Notes under the pieces: generated by a model
Databases searched by the model: none
What the model was told of the DNA's origin: nothing
The model's input: the letters and a program-made list of their open reading frames with translations, nothing else
Origin: Candidatus Borkfalkia excrementavium
GTDB lineage: Bacteria > Bacillota > Clostridia > Christensenellales > Borkfalkiaceae
NCBI GenBank assembly: GCA_019115945.1
Contig: DXCO01000030.1
Location: 1-62,797, forward strand
Direction: 5' to 3'
DNA length: 62,797 nucleotides
Position numbers and translations under genes: made by a program
Shown here: piece by piece, positions 24,859 to 31,950 of the stretch
How positions within the stretch are numbered: position 1 is the stretch's first letter
Layout: every line of letters begins with the position of its first letter

Positions 24859-26015
24859 TGCGGCGCGTCTATCTCGATCACGCGGCGACGACCCCCGTCG
24901 ATCCGCGCGTACTTAAAAAAATGCTGCCCTGTTTTAGCGAATGTTTTGCCAATCCCGAATCGCAGCATTCTTTCGGAAGGGCGGCAGCGGATGCCGCGGA
25001 TGCCGCACGGGATACGATCGCAAAGGCGATCGGCGCAAAATCTTCCGAAATTTACTTTACGTCGGGCGGTACGGAGTCGTGCAACTGGGCCCTGCGCGGG
25101 TATATGCGCGCAAATGCGGAGCGGGGCAGACACTTTATCGTGAGCGCGGCAGAGCATCCCGCCGTATTGGAAACGGCAAAGGATCTGGAACGGGAGGGCT
25201 TTTCCTGCTCCGTCGCGGGCGTAGACGCATTCGGACGGACAGACGTTTCGGCGCTGCGGGGGCTTATACGGGAAGACACCGTTCTCGTCGCGGTCATGGC
25301 TGCAAACAATGAGACGGGCACGGTACAGCCTGTAAAGCAGATCGCCGCGCTCGCGCATGCCTGCGGCGCAGCGTTTTTTACCGACGTCGTTCAGGCGGCG
25401 GGCGTGCTCCCCGTCGACGTAAACGAATGGGGGGCGGATATGCTCGCCTTTTCGTCGCATAAGTTTTACGGGCCGAAAGGGGCGGGCGTTTTATTCGTCC
25501 GTACGGGTACCCGATTGGGGCGGTTCGTTGCGGGCGGTCATCAGGAACGGGGACTGCGCGGCGGCACCACCAACGTCGCGGGCGTTGCGGGCATGGCGGA
25601 AGCGCTCGCGCTCGCCGTGGAGGAAAGGGAAGAAAACGCGCTTCGGGTCAAAGCCGTGCGCGATCGGTTTTTGGACCGTGTTCTCAAAGAGATCCCCCGC
25701 GTTACCCTCAACGGCCATCCTGCAGAGCGGCTTCCGGGAAATGCGAATCTGTGCTTTCACGGGGTTGGGGCGGAACAACTGCTCGCCGCGCTCGATCTGA
25801 AGGGGATCGCGGCGTCGGCAGGGTCGGCCTGTACTTCCGGATCGCCCGAGCCGTCGCACGTACTGCTGGCGATGGGGCTTTCGGCGGAGGATGCGAAAAG
25901 TTCGCTCCGTTTCACGTTCGGCAAAGACAATACCGCGGAAGACGCCGATTATGCGGCCGACACGTTAAAAACCCTTGTCGGGCGCCTGCGCGACTATGCG
26001 GGGGAGAAAGAATAA
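24858..26015 (+). CDS. iscS: cysteine desulfurase (IscS/NifS family)
   Basis: PLP enzyme that takes sulfur from L-cysteine for Fe-S clusters and tRNA thiolation. YLDHAATTPVDPRV at the start, PLP-binding SSHKFYGPKG with the Schiff-base Lys202, and the mobile active-site loop with Cys325 in SACTSGSPEPSHVL. 385 aa, full length. It starts directly at the iscR stop codon. No iscU, mnmA or other partner follows; the next gene is a flavin-binding protein. Regulation should be by the upstream IscR through the palindromic operator. Confidence 0.93.
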   Translation: MRRVYLDHAATTPVDPRVLKKMLPCFSECFANPESQHSFGRAAADAADAARDTIAKAIGAKSSEIYFTSGGTESCNWALRGYMRANAERGRHFIVSAAEHPAVLETAKDLEREGFSCSVAGVDAFGRTDVSALRGLIREDTVLVAVMAANNETGTVQPVKQIAALAHACGAAFFTDVVQAAGVLPVDVNEWGADMLAFSSHKFYGPKGAGVLFVRTGTRLGRFVAGGHQERGLRGGTTNVAGVAGMAEALALAVEEREENALRVKAVRDRFLDRVLKEIPRVTLNGHPAERLPGNANLCFHGVGAEQLLAALDLKGIAASAGSACTSGSPEPSHVLLAMGLSAEDAKSSLRFTFGKDNTAEDADYAADTLKTLVGRLRDYAGEKE

Positions 26016-26034
26016 AACAAAATCCGGAGAGATT

Positions 26035-26520
26035 ATGCGTAAATCACAAAGAGAAATATCCGATTTTCAGGAAAAGAAGGCCGCGTTGCTCGCATGCGGT
26101 TTTCTTACGCTCGCCGTCGGCGGAGAAAGTGCGCCCTATCTCGTCCCGCTCGATTTCGGCGCAGAGGAGAGGGAAGGCAAACTGATACTCTATTTTCATT
26201 GCGCGAAAGAGGGCAAAAAACTCGACCTTCTCCGCAAAGATCCGAACGTGGGTTTTTGCGCCGCGCGGCAGTTCCGCGTATTCAATAACGGTACGGCGCC
26301 GTGCGGTTTTACGGCCGACTACGAGAGCGTGTGCGGCAGGGGCGTCGCTTCGGTCCTGTCCGACAGGGCAGAGCGCCTGCACGGGCTGAAAGTGCTCATG
26401 GCGCACTATACGGAAGAAGGTTTTTCCGACGAAAGTTTTCTCGAACGCCCGCTTGCCCTTGCGGAAGTCGTGCGCGTCGACGTTACCGAATTTACGGGCA
26501 AAAGGCTGGTCCGCGGCTGA
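26035..26520 (+). CDS. pyridoxamine 5'-phosphate oxidase family (flavin-binding split barrel) protein
   Basis: 161 aa. MRKSQREISD at the start, LYFHCAKEGKKLDLLRKDPNVGF and the following strands (FTADYESVCGRGVASVL) match the nitroimidazole-resistance NimA-like branch of flavin-nucleotide-binding proteins. It most likely binds FMN and reduces an unknown substrate in the cytoplasm. CGGAGAG precedes the ATG. It starts 19 bp after the cysteine desulfurase and is probably part of the iscR operon, an unusual partner for Fe-S genes. Followed by a long terminator-like hairpin. Confidence 0.87.
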   Translation: MRKSQREISDFQEKKAALLACGFLTLAVGGESAPYLVPLDFGAEEREGKLILYFHCAKEGKKLDLLRKDPNVGFCAARQFRVFNNGTAPCGFTADYESVCGRGVASVLSDRAERLHGLKVLMAHYTEEGFSDESFLERPLALAEVVRVDVTEFTGKRLVRG

Positions 26521-26552
26521 CGGCCGGCAGCGTCGGCCTTCCCCTCAGATCC

Positions 26553-26601
26553 CCGATGCCCTCTTTCCCTTTCGGCCCCCGAAATGGAAAGAGGGCATCG
26601 G
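26553..26601 (+). terminator. 16-bp hairpin after the iscR operon
   Basis: Positions 26553-26568 pair perfectly with 26586-26601; the loop can form a further TTTCGG/CCGAAA stem. The T run is short (CTTTTC). Confidence 0.65.
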
Positions 26602-26650
26602 CTTTTCAGCGTTTTATCCGTTGCTTTTCCGTGCCCGGAAGGGCGGACCG

Positions 26651-26691
26651 ATAAAAAAACAAACCCGCACGGCATATTCTGCCCCGCGGGT
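26651..26691 (-). terminator. leftward terminator of the unexplained 520-nt unit
   Basis: 26663-26674 pairs with 26680-26691 (12 positions, one mismatch, one wobble) around a 5-nt loop. Read leftward it is followed by TTTGTTTTTTT, a textbook intrinsic terminator. Confidence 0.8.
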
Positions 26692-27170
26692 ATTTTTCAG
26701 TGATCTTATTCAGTTTTAAGAGACAGAAAAGACATTCTGTTCCGTAAACTCATAATCGGTACGGAGTTTTATCTGCCTGCAGAGCGCACAAACCTCCGCG
26801 AAAAAGGAACACTGCCTTATTTACGTCTCTGAAGTAACCTCGTACATTGGACCGCCCTCCCGTCAGGTAAGTTTCCTTAAGTCGGATCTGTACATAACAG
26901 TACCTCCTTCCTCTGAAGCCGAGCGCGCGTTTCTCCGATTTTTGCAAGCGATCTTTTCCGACAGCCGATGTGTGAGGGGAGAATCTCCGCCGCTCCGCCT
27001 TCTCTCTCCGAAACAAAATTTGATCATCTGCTCCTTTCTTTTCCTTTGCCGCCTGCCCCGTTCAGCGCTGATCAACGGAACAGCGGTGCAATTGATTTGA
27101 GAGAGTTTTGCGTGCTTCGCAAGTCTGGTGTACCGCGGGAAAATTTTGCATGTATTTTTTCCCTTTGGTC
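26651..27170 (-). ncRNA. unexplained leftward transcription unit of about 520 nt (ncRNA or tiny-peptide mRNA)
   Basis: The 735-bp gap between the flavin protein and gerAC has no recognisable gene but has a strong leftward promoter (27177-27204) and a strong leftward terminator (26651-26691). Between them are short ORFs with good Shine-Dalgarno sequences: 27062-27151 (29 aa), 26863-27027 (54 aa, MIKFCFGERRR...), its internal start at 26895 (MYRSDLRKLT, behind GAAGGAGG), 26821-26847 (MYEVTSET, behind GGGAGGG) and 26706-26753 (15 aa). None matches a protein I know. The RNA does not show the conserved cores of RNase P RNA, tmRNA or SRP RNA. It may be a small RNA, a peptide-coding RNA or a decayed gene. 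Confidence 0.45.
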
Positions 27171-27176
27171 GATTTC

Positions 27177-27204
27177 ATTATACCACGATTTTTTTGTTTG
27201 TCAA
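27177..27204 (-). promoter_or_regulatory. leftward promoter inside the gene-free stretch
   Basis: Minus strand: perfect TTGACA (27204-27199), 16-bp spacer, perfect TATAAT (27182-27177). It points away from gerAC, into DNA without a recognisable gene. Confidence 0.8.
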
Positions 27205-27255
27205 TACCCTTTTTGAAAAAAATTGTGAAAATTTTTCAAAAAATTGCAGTATCGG

Positions 27256-28572
27256 TCATTTCATGGACGAAAAGCGTATATCGTATCTGACGACGGCATC
27301 GGTCAAAATGGAATCTTTGTAGCGGGCAAATTGTTTATAGTGCGACCGGTACAGTTTCTGTTTTATATTGAAAATATCGCAGTCCGTTTCGGCGGATTTT
27401 TCGATGATGGAAGTGAGTTGTTCTTCAAACTTCACCTCGGCGGCGCGGAGCACCTTATCGGGTACGAGGTCTGTTTTCGTGATGTTCAGGATGGAATCCG
27501 CTTTGCTCGAATCTACGATCTTCGCGCTTGCCCGTATATGAAAGGTAAATACGGGTTTCCCGTTTTCGAAAGAAAGTTTCTGCGTTTTATGGTTGATCCT
27601 CATTTTCAGATCGTACGTTACAGGCCCTTCGTTTTCTTCAAGCGTCACGCTGCCGAAAGCGTAATGGGTATCCGTTCCCGCCATGTTGAAGGCGAGCGTT
27701 TCGTCGGGCGTAAGCATGGCGACGCTTTTGCCTTCATAGAGCATCAGCGTTTTCGTCGCATCGAAAACGTCCGCTTTTTCCTCTCCGCCGCCCGAACTTT
27801 TGCCGCCGCTTTGGCCGCTGTCTCCCTTGGCGGCCGTTTCCGCCGCAAGCGGAAGGGGATCGCGCTTCGGTTTCCACCACTTGTTTCTGGAAAGAAAGGG
27901 CCCGCTTGCGGCAAGTTCTTCCTCATTCCGTTGGTAGGATACGGGCTGCTGCGATTCGCTTCCCTGGCTTTCGGCTTCCTGCTTTACGGAAACGACCGGC
28001 AGGAAGCCGCTTCTGCTGACCGAATAATAATTTTTTGCAAAATTTTTCAGGTTGGTTACGGAAACGAGCCCCGTTTTCTGCGCCTCAGACGAAAGCACTT
28101 TGGCGATCGCGGACGAGGAGATGTCTTTGACGGGAGAGGTCGCCTGAAAGGTCTCTTTTGCGGTCTTTTCGCACATGGCCACGAGACAGGTATCTTCCAC
28201 CGTTCCGCTTCTCAGAAAAAAGTCGATGGGGTCGAAAACATTCTCGTCGGCAACGTCCATGCCGAGAAGGATAAGTTTACAGTGTACGAGGGTAGGGTAC
28301 CATCCCGTTTTATGATTCAGTTCGGTCACCGCTTCGCCCACGGTAGAGGCGCCCTCTACGGTCACGTTGCCCGCAGTGCCGCTTCCCGTACTGGCGGGCA
28401 CGGCGATCTGCGCGGTCACGTCATATTTGCCCTCTTCCTGCGATTTGTCTACGCCGATCGCGATCACGATGGCCGTTTCCTGAATATCGATCAGCCCGAA
28501 ATCGTTGGAAAAAAACAACAAAAGCAAAACGGCCGTGCCGATAAGAAAAACGCGCATCCATAATTTATTCAT
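27256..28572 (-). CDS. gerAC: spore germination lipoprotein-type subunit GerAC (Ger(x)C family)
   Basis: C subunit of a GerA-type nutrient germinant receptor in the inner membrane of the spore. An N-terminal hydrophobic segment (about 6-22) is followed by IGVDKSQEEGKYDVTAQIA, the usual start of the Ger(x)C fold, and the C-terminal domain with LYRSHYKQFARYKDS. There is no lipobox cysteine after the hydrophobic stretch (FFSNDFGLID), so lipidation is doubtful, an odd point for this family. A Gly/Ser-rich low-complexity insert lies at about 245-265. 438 aa; ATG at 28572 behind AAAGGAGG. Overlaps gerAB by 8 bp. Confidence 0.9.
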   Translation of the reverse strand: MNKLWMRVFLIGTAVLLLLFFSNDFGLIDIQETAIVIAIGVDKSQEEGKYDVTAQIAVPASTGSGTAGNVTVEGASTVGEAVTELNHKTGWYPTLVHCKLILLGMDVADENVFDPIDFFLRSGTVEDTCLVAMCEKTAKETFQATSPVKDISSSAIAKVLSSEAQKTGLVSVTNLKNFAKNYYSVSRSGFLPVVSVKQEAESQGSESQQPVSYQRNEEELAASGPFLSRNKWWKPKRDPLPLAAETAAKGDSGQSGGKSSGGGEEKADVFDATKTLMLYEGKSVAMLTPDETLAFNMAGTDTHYAFGSVTLEENEGPVTYDLKMRINHKTQKLSFENGKPVFTFHIRASAKIVDSSKADSILNITKTDLVPDKVLRAAEVKFEEQLTSIIEKSAETDCDIFNIKQKLYRSHYKQFARYKDSILTDAVVRYDIRFSSMK

Positions 28573-29632
28573 GGGCGGCCTCCTTTTTCAGAAGCAGTGC
28601 AAGCAGGGGTACCGCGTAGGCGAACAGCGCATAAAAATACCATCCGCGCAGCATGATCTGCTGCATTTCGTTGAAAAAGTAATTGAGTAAGATCATCATG
28701 CCCAGCATGAGCGCATTGACGGCGGCGGAGGGGATGGCTGGCCTGCAGTCGTTGAATACTTTGCGCACGCAGTGTACGCACATCTGCAAAGGTACGCACA
28801 GATAAAAGATCATGACGAGCGTCAGGGCAAAGATAAACAGAAGGTCGATCCTGCCCAGGGAAGTGAATGAAGTCGTGTATTTCGCGATCTGCGCGATCGT
28901 ATTTTGCTGGCGCACCGCGATATCTGCAAAAATGCCGTAAAAAGTTGCCAAAAACAAAAGAACGGCTGCGCCTCCGATCGCAAACGATCCGATCACTCTT
29001 TTTGCGGAATTTTTTTCGTACTCGAAATTTCCCATAAAAAACAGGAGGAACGCGCAGTCGGTAAACCAGTTGAAAGAGGAGAGGCTGCCCTTTACGATGC
29101 TTTTGAAAGGCACGGCCTCTACGGGCAGCAGGGCGCCGAAATCTGCGTGCGGCACAGACAGAAGCATGATGACCGTAAATGCGACCGCAAAGACGGGCAT
29201 GGCTATATCCGCCGCCCTTCCGATACATTTGAATCCCTTCACGCAGGCGTAAAAACTGACGAAAAAGAAGGGCGCGAACGAAATGATGGAGGGCACGTTT
29301 TCATAAAACACCTGCATGACGAAAACTTTTTGCTCGGTCAGCGGCAGCAATGCGGAAATGAAGAAAAACAGGGCGAAAATCCCGTAAACGATCTTTGCGG
29401 CGACTTTCCCGAAAGTGTTTTCGACGAGCCCGAAAAAAGAGAGCCGGGTCTTTTTTGCGAGCAGCATCAGAAGTCCGATCACGACGCCCTCGATCGCAAG
29501 GTTGATCAATGCGGAAAAGAGCAGATCGTTTTTTGCCGTGTAGGCGATTGTCGTCGGATAGATGAGCATTTTCGTCACGGGCATCATGACCGCAAAAAGG
29601 AAACAGATCTGGCGGATTTTAATCTTGTCCAT
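28565..29632 (-). CDS. gerAB: spore germination protein GerAB (amino-acid permease-like subunit)
   Basis: 355-aa integral membrane protein with about 10 hydrophobic segments, from the APC-type transporter fold of endospore GerAB proteins, which bind the germinant. ICFLFAVMMPVTKMLIYP lies in the first segment. ATG at 29632 is preceded by GAGGAGG. It overlaps gerAA at its start by 14 bp and gerAC at its end by 8 bp, so the three subunits are translationally coupled. Confidence 0.92.
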   Translation of the reverse strand: MDKIKIRQICFLFAVMMPVTKMLIYPTTIAYTAKNDLLFSALINLAIEGVVIGLLMLLAKKTRLSFFGLVENTFGKVAAKIVYGIFALFFFISALLPLTEQKVFVMQVFYENVPSIISFAPFFFVSFYACVKGFKCIGRAADIAMPVFAVAFTVIMLLSVPHADFGALLPVEAVPFKSIVKGSLSSFNWFTDCAFLLFFMGNFEYEKNSAKRVIGSFAIGGAAVLLFLATFYGIFADIAVRQQNTIAQIAKYTTSFTSLGRIDLLFIFALTLVMIFYLCVPLQMCVHCVRKVFNDCRPAIPSAAVNALMLGMMILLNYFFNEMQQIMLRGWYFYALFAYAVPLLALLLKKEAAHE

Positions 29633-31082
29633 CTTTCGCCTCCTCGTTGATTTTCAGGCGCGTTTTGTTTTTTGTTTTGAAAACGGTGGGCCTGGTTTTC
29701 AGGTCCGTCATGGTCACTTTGAACAGAGAATCTTTCAGGTCTTTTCTGACGATCGGCGAAAAAGGTGCCAGCATCGGAGTGCCGTATGCGTCCGCCGTGA
29801 TCATATAAAAGAGGAGGAGCGCGGTCATCAGCAGGATGCCGTACGTGCCGATACTGCCTGCGACCACCACGAAAACGAGCCGTAATATCGAGATGGTCCC
29901 CACGAGATCCGGCACCGTATAGGCGGATATGCCCGACAGCGCCATGATGATGATCGCAGAGGAGGATACGATGCCCGCTTTCACCGCGGTATCGCCCAAT
30001 ACGAGCGCGCCGATGACGGAAAGGGCGAGCGCCACGTATTTGGGCATGCGCACGCTCGCCTCGATCAGGATTTCCAGCACGAGCAGAAGGAAAAAAAGTT
30101 CAAGGCTCGGCGAAAGGGGAATATCCTGAATGCTGCCCGAAATGGTCAGCAGAAAACCGAAAGGCAGAAGTTGCAGTTTGAAAAGTTGCGCCGCTACGTA
30201 AAACGCGGGCAGAAATATGGAAACGAACACGGCCAGAAAGCGCAGCAGGCGCGAAACGCTCGCCCGATAAGGGGACACGAAGTAATCCTGCGGGCCCTGA
30301 AAATCTTCCGCCAGCAGATAGGGCAGCGTTACGGCGATGGGGGAACCGTCTACCAGTACGGCAATTCTTCCTTCCAGCATCTTTGCGGCAAGTACGTCCG
30401 GCTTTTCCGTGGTACCCGCCTGTTTGAACAGAGAATAGTGGTGTTCCGCCAAAAATTTGCCGATATAAGAGGAATCGGGGATCCCGTCGATCTCGATGCT
30501 CTTGATTTTGCTTTCTATTTTTTCGACGATCTTTTTGTCCGCAATTCCCTCTAAATACCCCACGCACACGTTGGTTTTGCTCTGTTTGCCCACCTGCATG
30601 GTGATAAAGTTCAGTTTCGGCGTTCTCAGGCGGTTGCGGATGAGCGACATGTTCGTCTTGATATCCTCGATAAAGCCCTCCCGCGGCCCCTTTACGGCAA
30701 CGGAAGTGGGCGGTTCCATCACGGCCCGCATGCTCAGTTTTTTTACGCCTACGATCACCGCTTCCGCTATGCCGTCGATAAACAGCGCGGTATTGCCGGC
30801 GAGCACTTCGTCCGAAATTTTTGTAAAATCCTTTTCCCGCTTGTTTTCGGGCGACTGCAGAAGTTTCGCCGCTTCCTCCGCCGTTTTCGGTGCGGTTTTT
30901 TCGGAAAGGGGTTTGGCGACCTGTTCGCCGAGCAGCATTTTGTCCGTTATGCCGTCCGCATAGACCGCGGCGCAGGCCTTTTTATCTTTTGTCTCGAACT
31001 GAAAAACGAGTATGTCTTCCGACGTAAGGATGCTTTTCAGCGATTTTACGTTTTCCTTGCAGTTTTCGCTCAATTTTTTCAT
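29619..31082 (-). CDS. gerAA: spore germination protein GerAA
   Basis: A subunit of the germinant receptor: a soluble N-terminal region (about 1-255) followed by several membrane segments (about 270-430) and a short cytoplasmic tail. GPREGFIEDIKTNMSLIRNRLR and VLVDGSPIAVTLPYLLAEDFQ are family hallmarks. I prefer the ATG at 31082 (MKKLSENCKENVKSLKSIL, 487 aa). An ATG at 31109 and a TTG at 31127 are in frame, but they lie in or against the terminator hairpin at 31115-31140. No clear ribosome binding site precedes either. In spore-formers such operons are made in the forespore under sigma-G. Confidence 0.9.
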   Translation of the reverse strand: MKKLSENCKENVKSLKSILTSEDILVFQFETKDKKACAAVYADGITDKMLLGEQVAKPLSEKTAPKTAEEAAKLLQSPENKREKDFTKISDEVLAGNTALFIDGIAEAVIVGVKKLSMRAVMEPPTSVAVKGPREGFIEDIKTNMSLIRNRLRTPKLNFITMQVGKQSKTNVCVGYLEGIADKKIVEKIESKIKSIEIDGIPDSSYIGKFLAEHHYSLFKQAGTTEKPDVLAAKMLEGRIAVLVDGSPIAVTLPYLLAEDFQGPQDYFVSPYRASVSRLLRFLAVFVSIFLPAFYVAAQLFKLQLLPFGFLLTISGSIQDIPLSPSLELFFLLLVLEILIEASVRMPKYVALALSVIGALVLGDTAVKAGIVSSSAIIIMALSGISAYTVPDLVGTISILRLVFVVVAGSIGTYGILLMTALLLFYMITADAYGTPMLAPFSPIVRKDLKDSLFKVTMTDLKTRPTVFKTKNKTRLKINEEAKDGQD

Positions 31083-31114
31083 ATCGGCAAAAGTATATGC
31101 AAAGCGCATAAAAA

Positions 31115-31140
31115 TATCCGCGCGCAACCGCGCGCGGATA
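31115..31140 (-). terminator. GC-rich hairpin with T run just before gerAA
   Basis: 11-bp perfect stem (31115-31125 with 31130-31140), 4-nt loop; leftward it is followed by TTTTT. It can end transcripts from the upstream membrane-protein gene or attenuate read-through into the ger operon. Confidence 0.75.
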
Positions 31141-31156
31141 CCCCTTTGCGGGAAAT

Positions 31157-31657
31157 TCAGATGTGCCTGAGCGCCGTAAGAAGCGCGTTCGCCGCATGCG
31201 CGGCCTCTTCTCCGAGCGCTTCGATCAGCGCGCGCGCTTCCTCCTCGTCCGTTTCCGCCGTCTCCGCTATTTTTTGCGCGTATCCCGCCGGAACGTCCGC
31301 GAAAGCGGAAAGCATCTCCTCCGCGCAGGCGGCGCGCAGCGCGCCCCTGTCGGGCAGAGAGCCCGATGCCGAGAACTGCTTGACCAGTACGTGGATCACG
31401 GTCGCAAGCGATCCGCAGGAAAAGCCTTTCTGTATAAACATGCCCGCATTTTCCGCAAAATCGCCCGCGGCCGCCGCGCCGTATGCAAGATAGACCGCGA
31501 TCCCCAAAACGAAGGGGAGAAAAGTTATGTACTTTCTCTCCATTTTTTTCAGGAGCGTTCTTTTGAGCAGGGCCGTAAGCGCGAACACGATCCCTCCGAT
31601 GACGAGCACGTCCGCCCCGTATTGGCGTATGAGCCCGAAAATTTCCGATATTTCCAT
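31157..31657 (-). CDS. small membrane protein of unknown function
   Basis: 166 aa with two predicted membrane segments near the N-terminus (about 14-32 and 44-62), a hydrophobic third stretch and a charged, alanine-rich C-terminal helix region (EEARALIEALGEEAAHAANALL). It resembles small holin-like or sporulation-associated membrane proteins in layout only; I do not recognise a family. ATG at 31657 follows GGCGGA. It sits between spoIIE and the ger operon, all leftward and each separated by a terminator, so a sporulation role is possible by location only. Confidence 0.65.
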   Translation of the reverse strand: MEISEIFGLIRQYGADVLVIGGIVFALTALLKRTLLKKMERKYITFLPFVLGIAVYLAYGAAAAGDFAENAGMFIQKGFSCGSLATVIHVLVKQFSASGSLPDRGALRAACAEEMLSAFADVPAGYAQKIAETAETDEEEARALIEALGEEAAHAANALLTALRHI

Positions 31658-31846
31658 GTTTCGTCCGCCTTTGACAGAGCGAAAAGGCTGTTTACCGAAG
31701 CCGGAATATTTTCCCGTTCGTCGGCATATCTGAAGTGAAATCGGATCGGCAAAACTTTTCGTCTCCTGTCCGTTTATTCCCGCCGCACGCATATTATAAG
31801 CCAAATTCGGGCGCCGGGTACAGCGTGCCTGCCCGTTTTTTCAAAA

Positions 31847-31885
31847 GATCCGCCCGGGGAAAGCCTCGCTTTTCCCGGGCGGATC
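31847..31885. terminator. terminator downstream of spoIIE
   Basis: 16-bp stem (one wobble) between 31847-31862 and 31870-31885 with T-rich flanks on both strands. Confidence 0.8.
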
Positions 31886-31950
31886 AGTCTTTTTATCTGT
31901 TTCTGTCGTTGCGGCGCCTTGCAAAACAGAAGGGCATAGCAAAAACGCGC

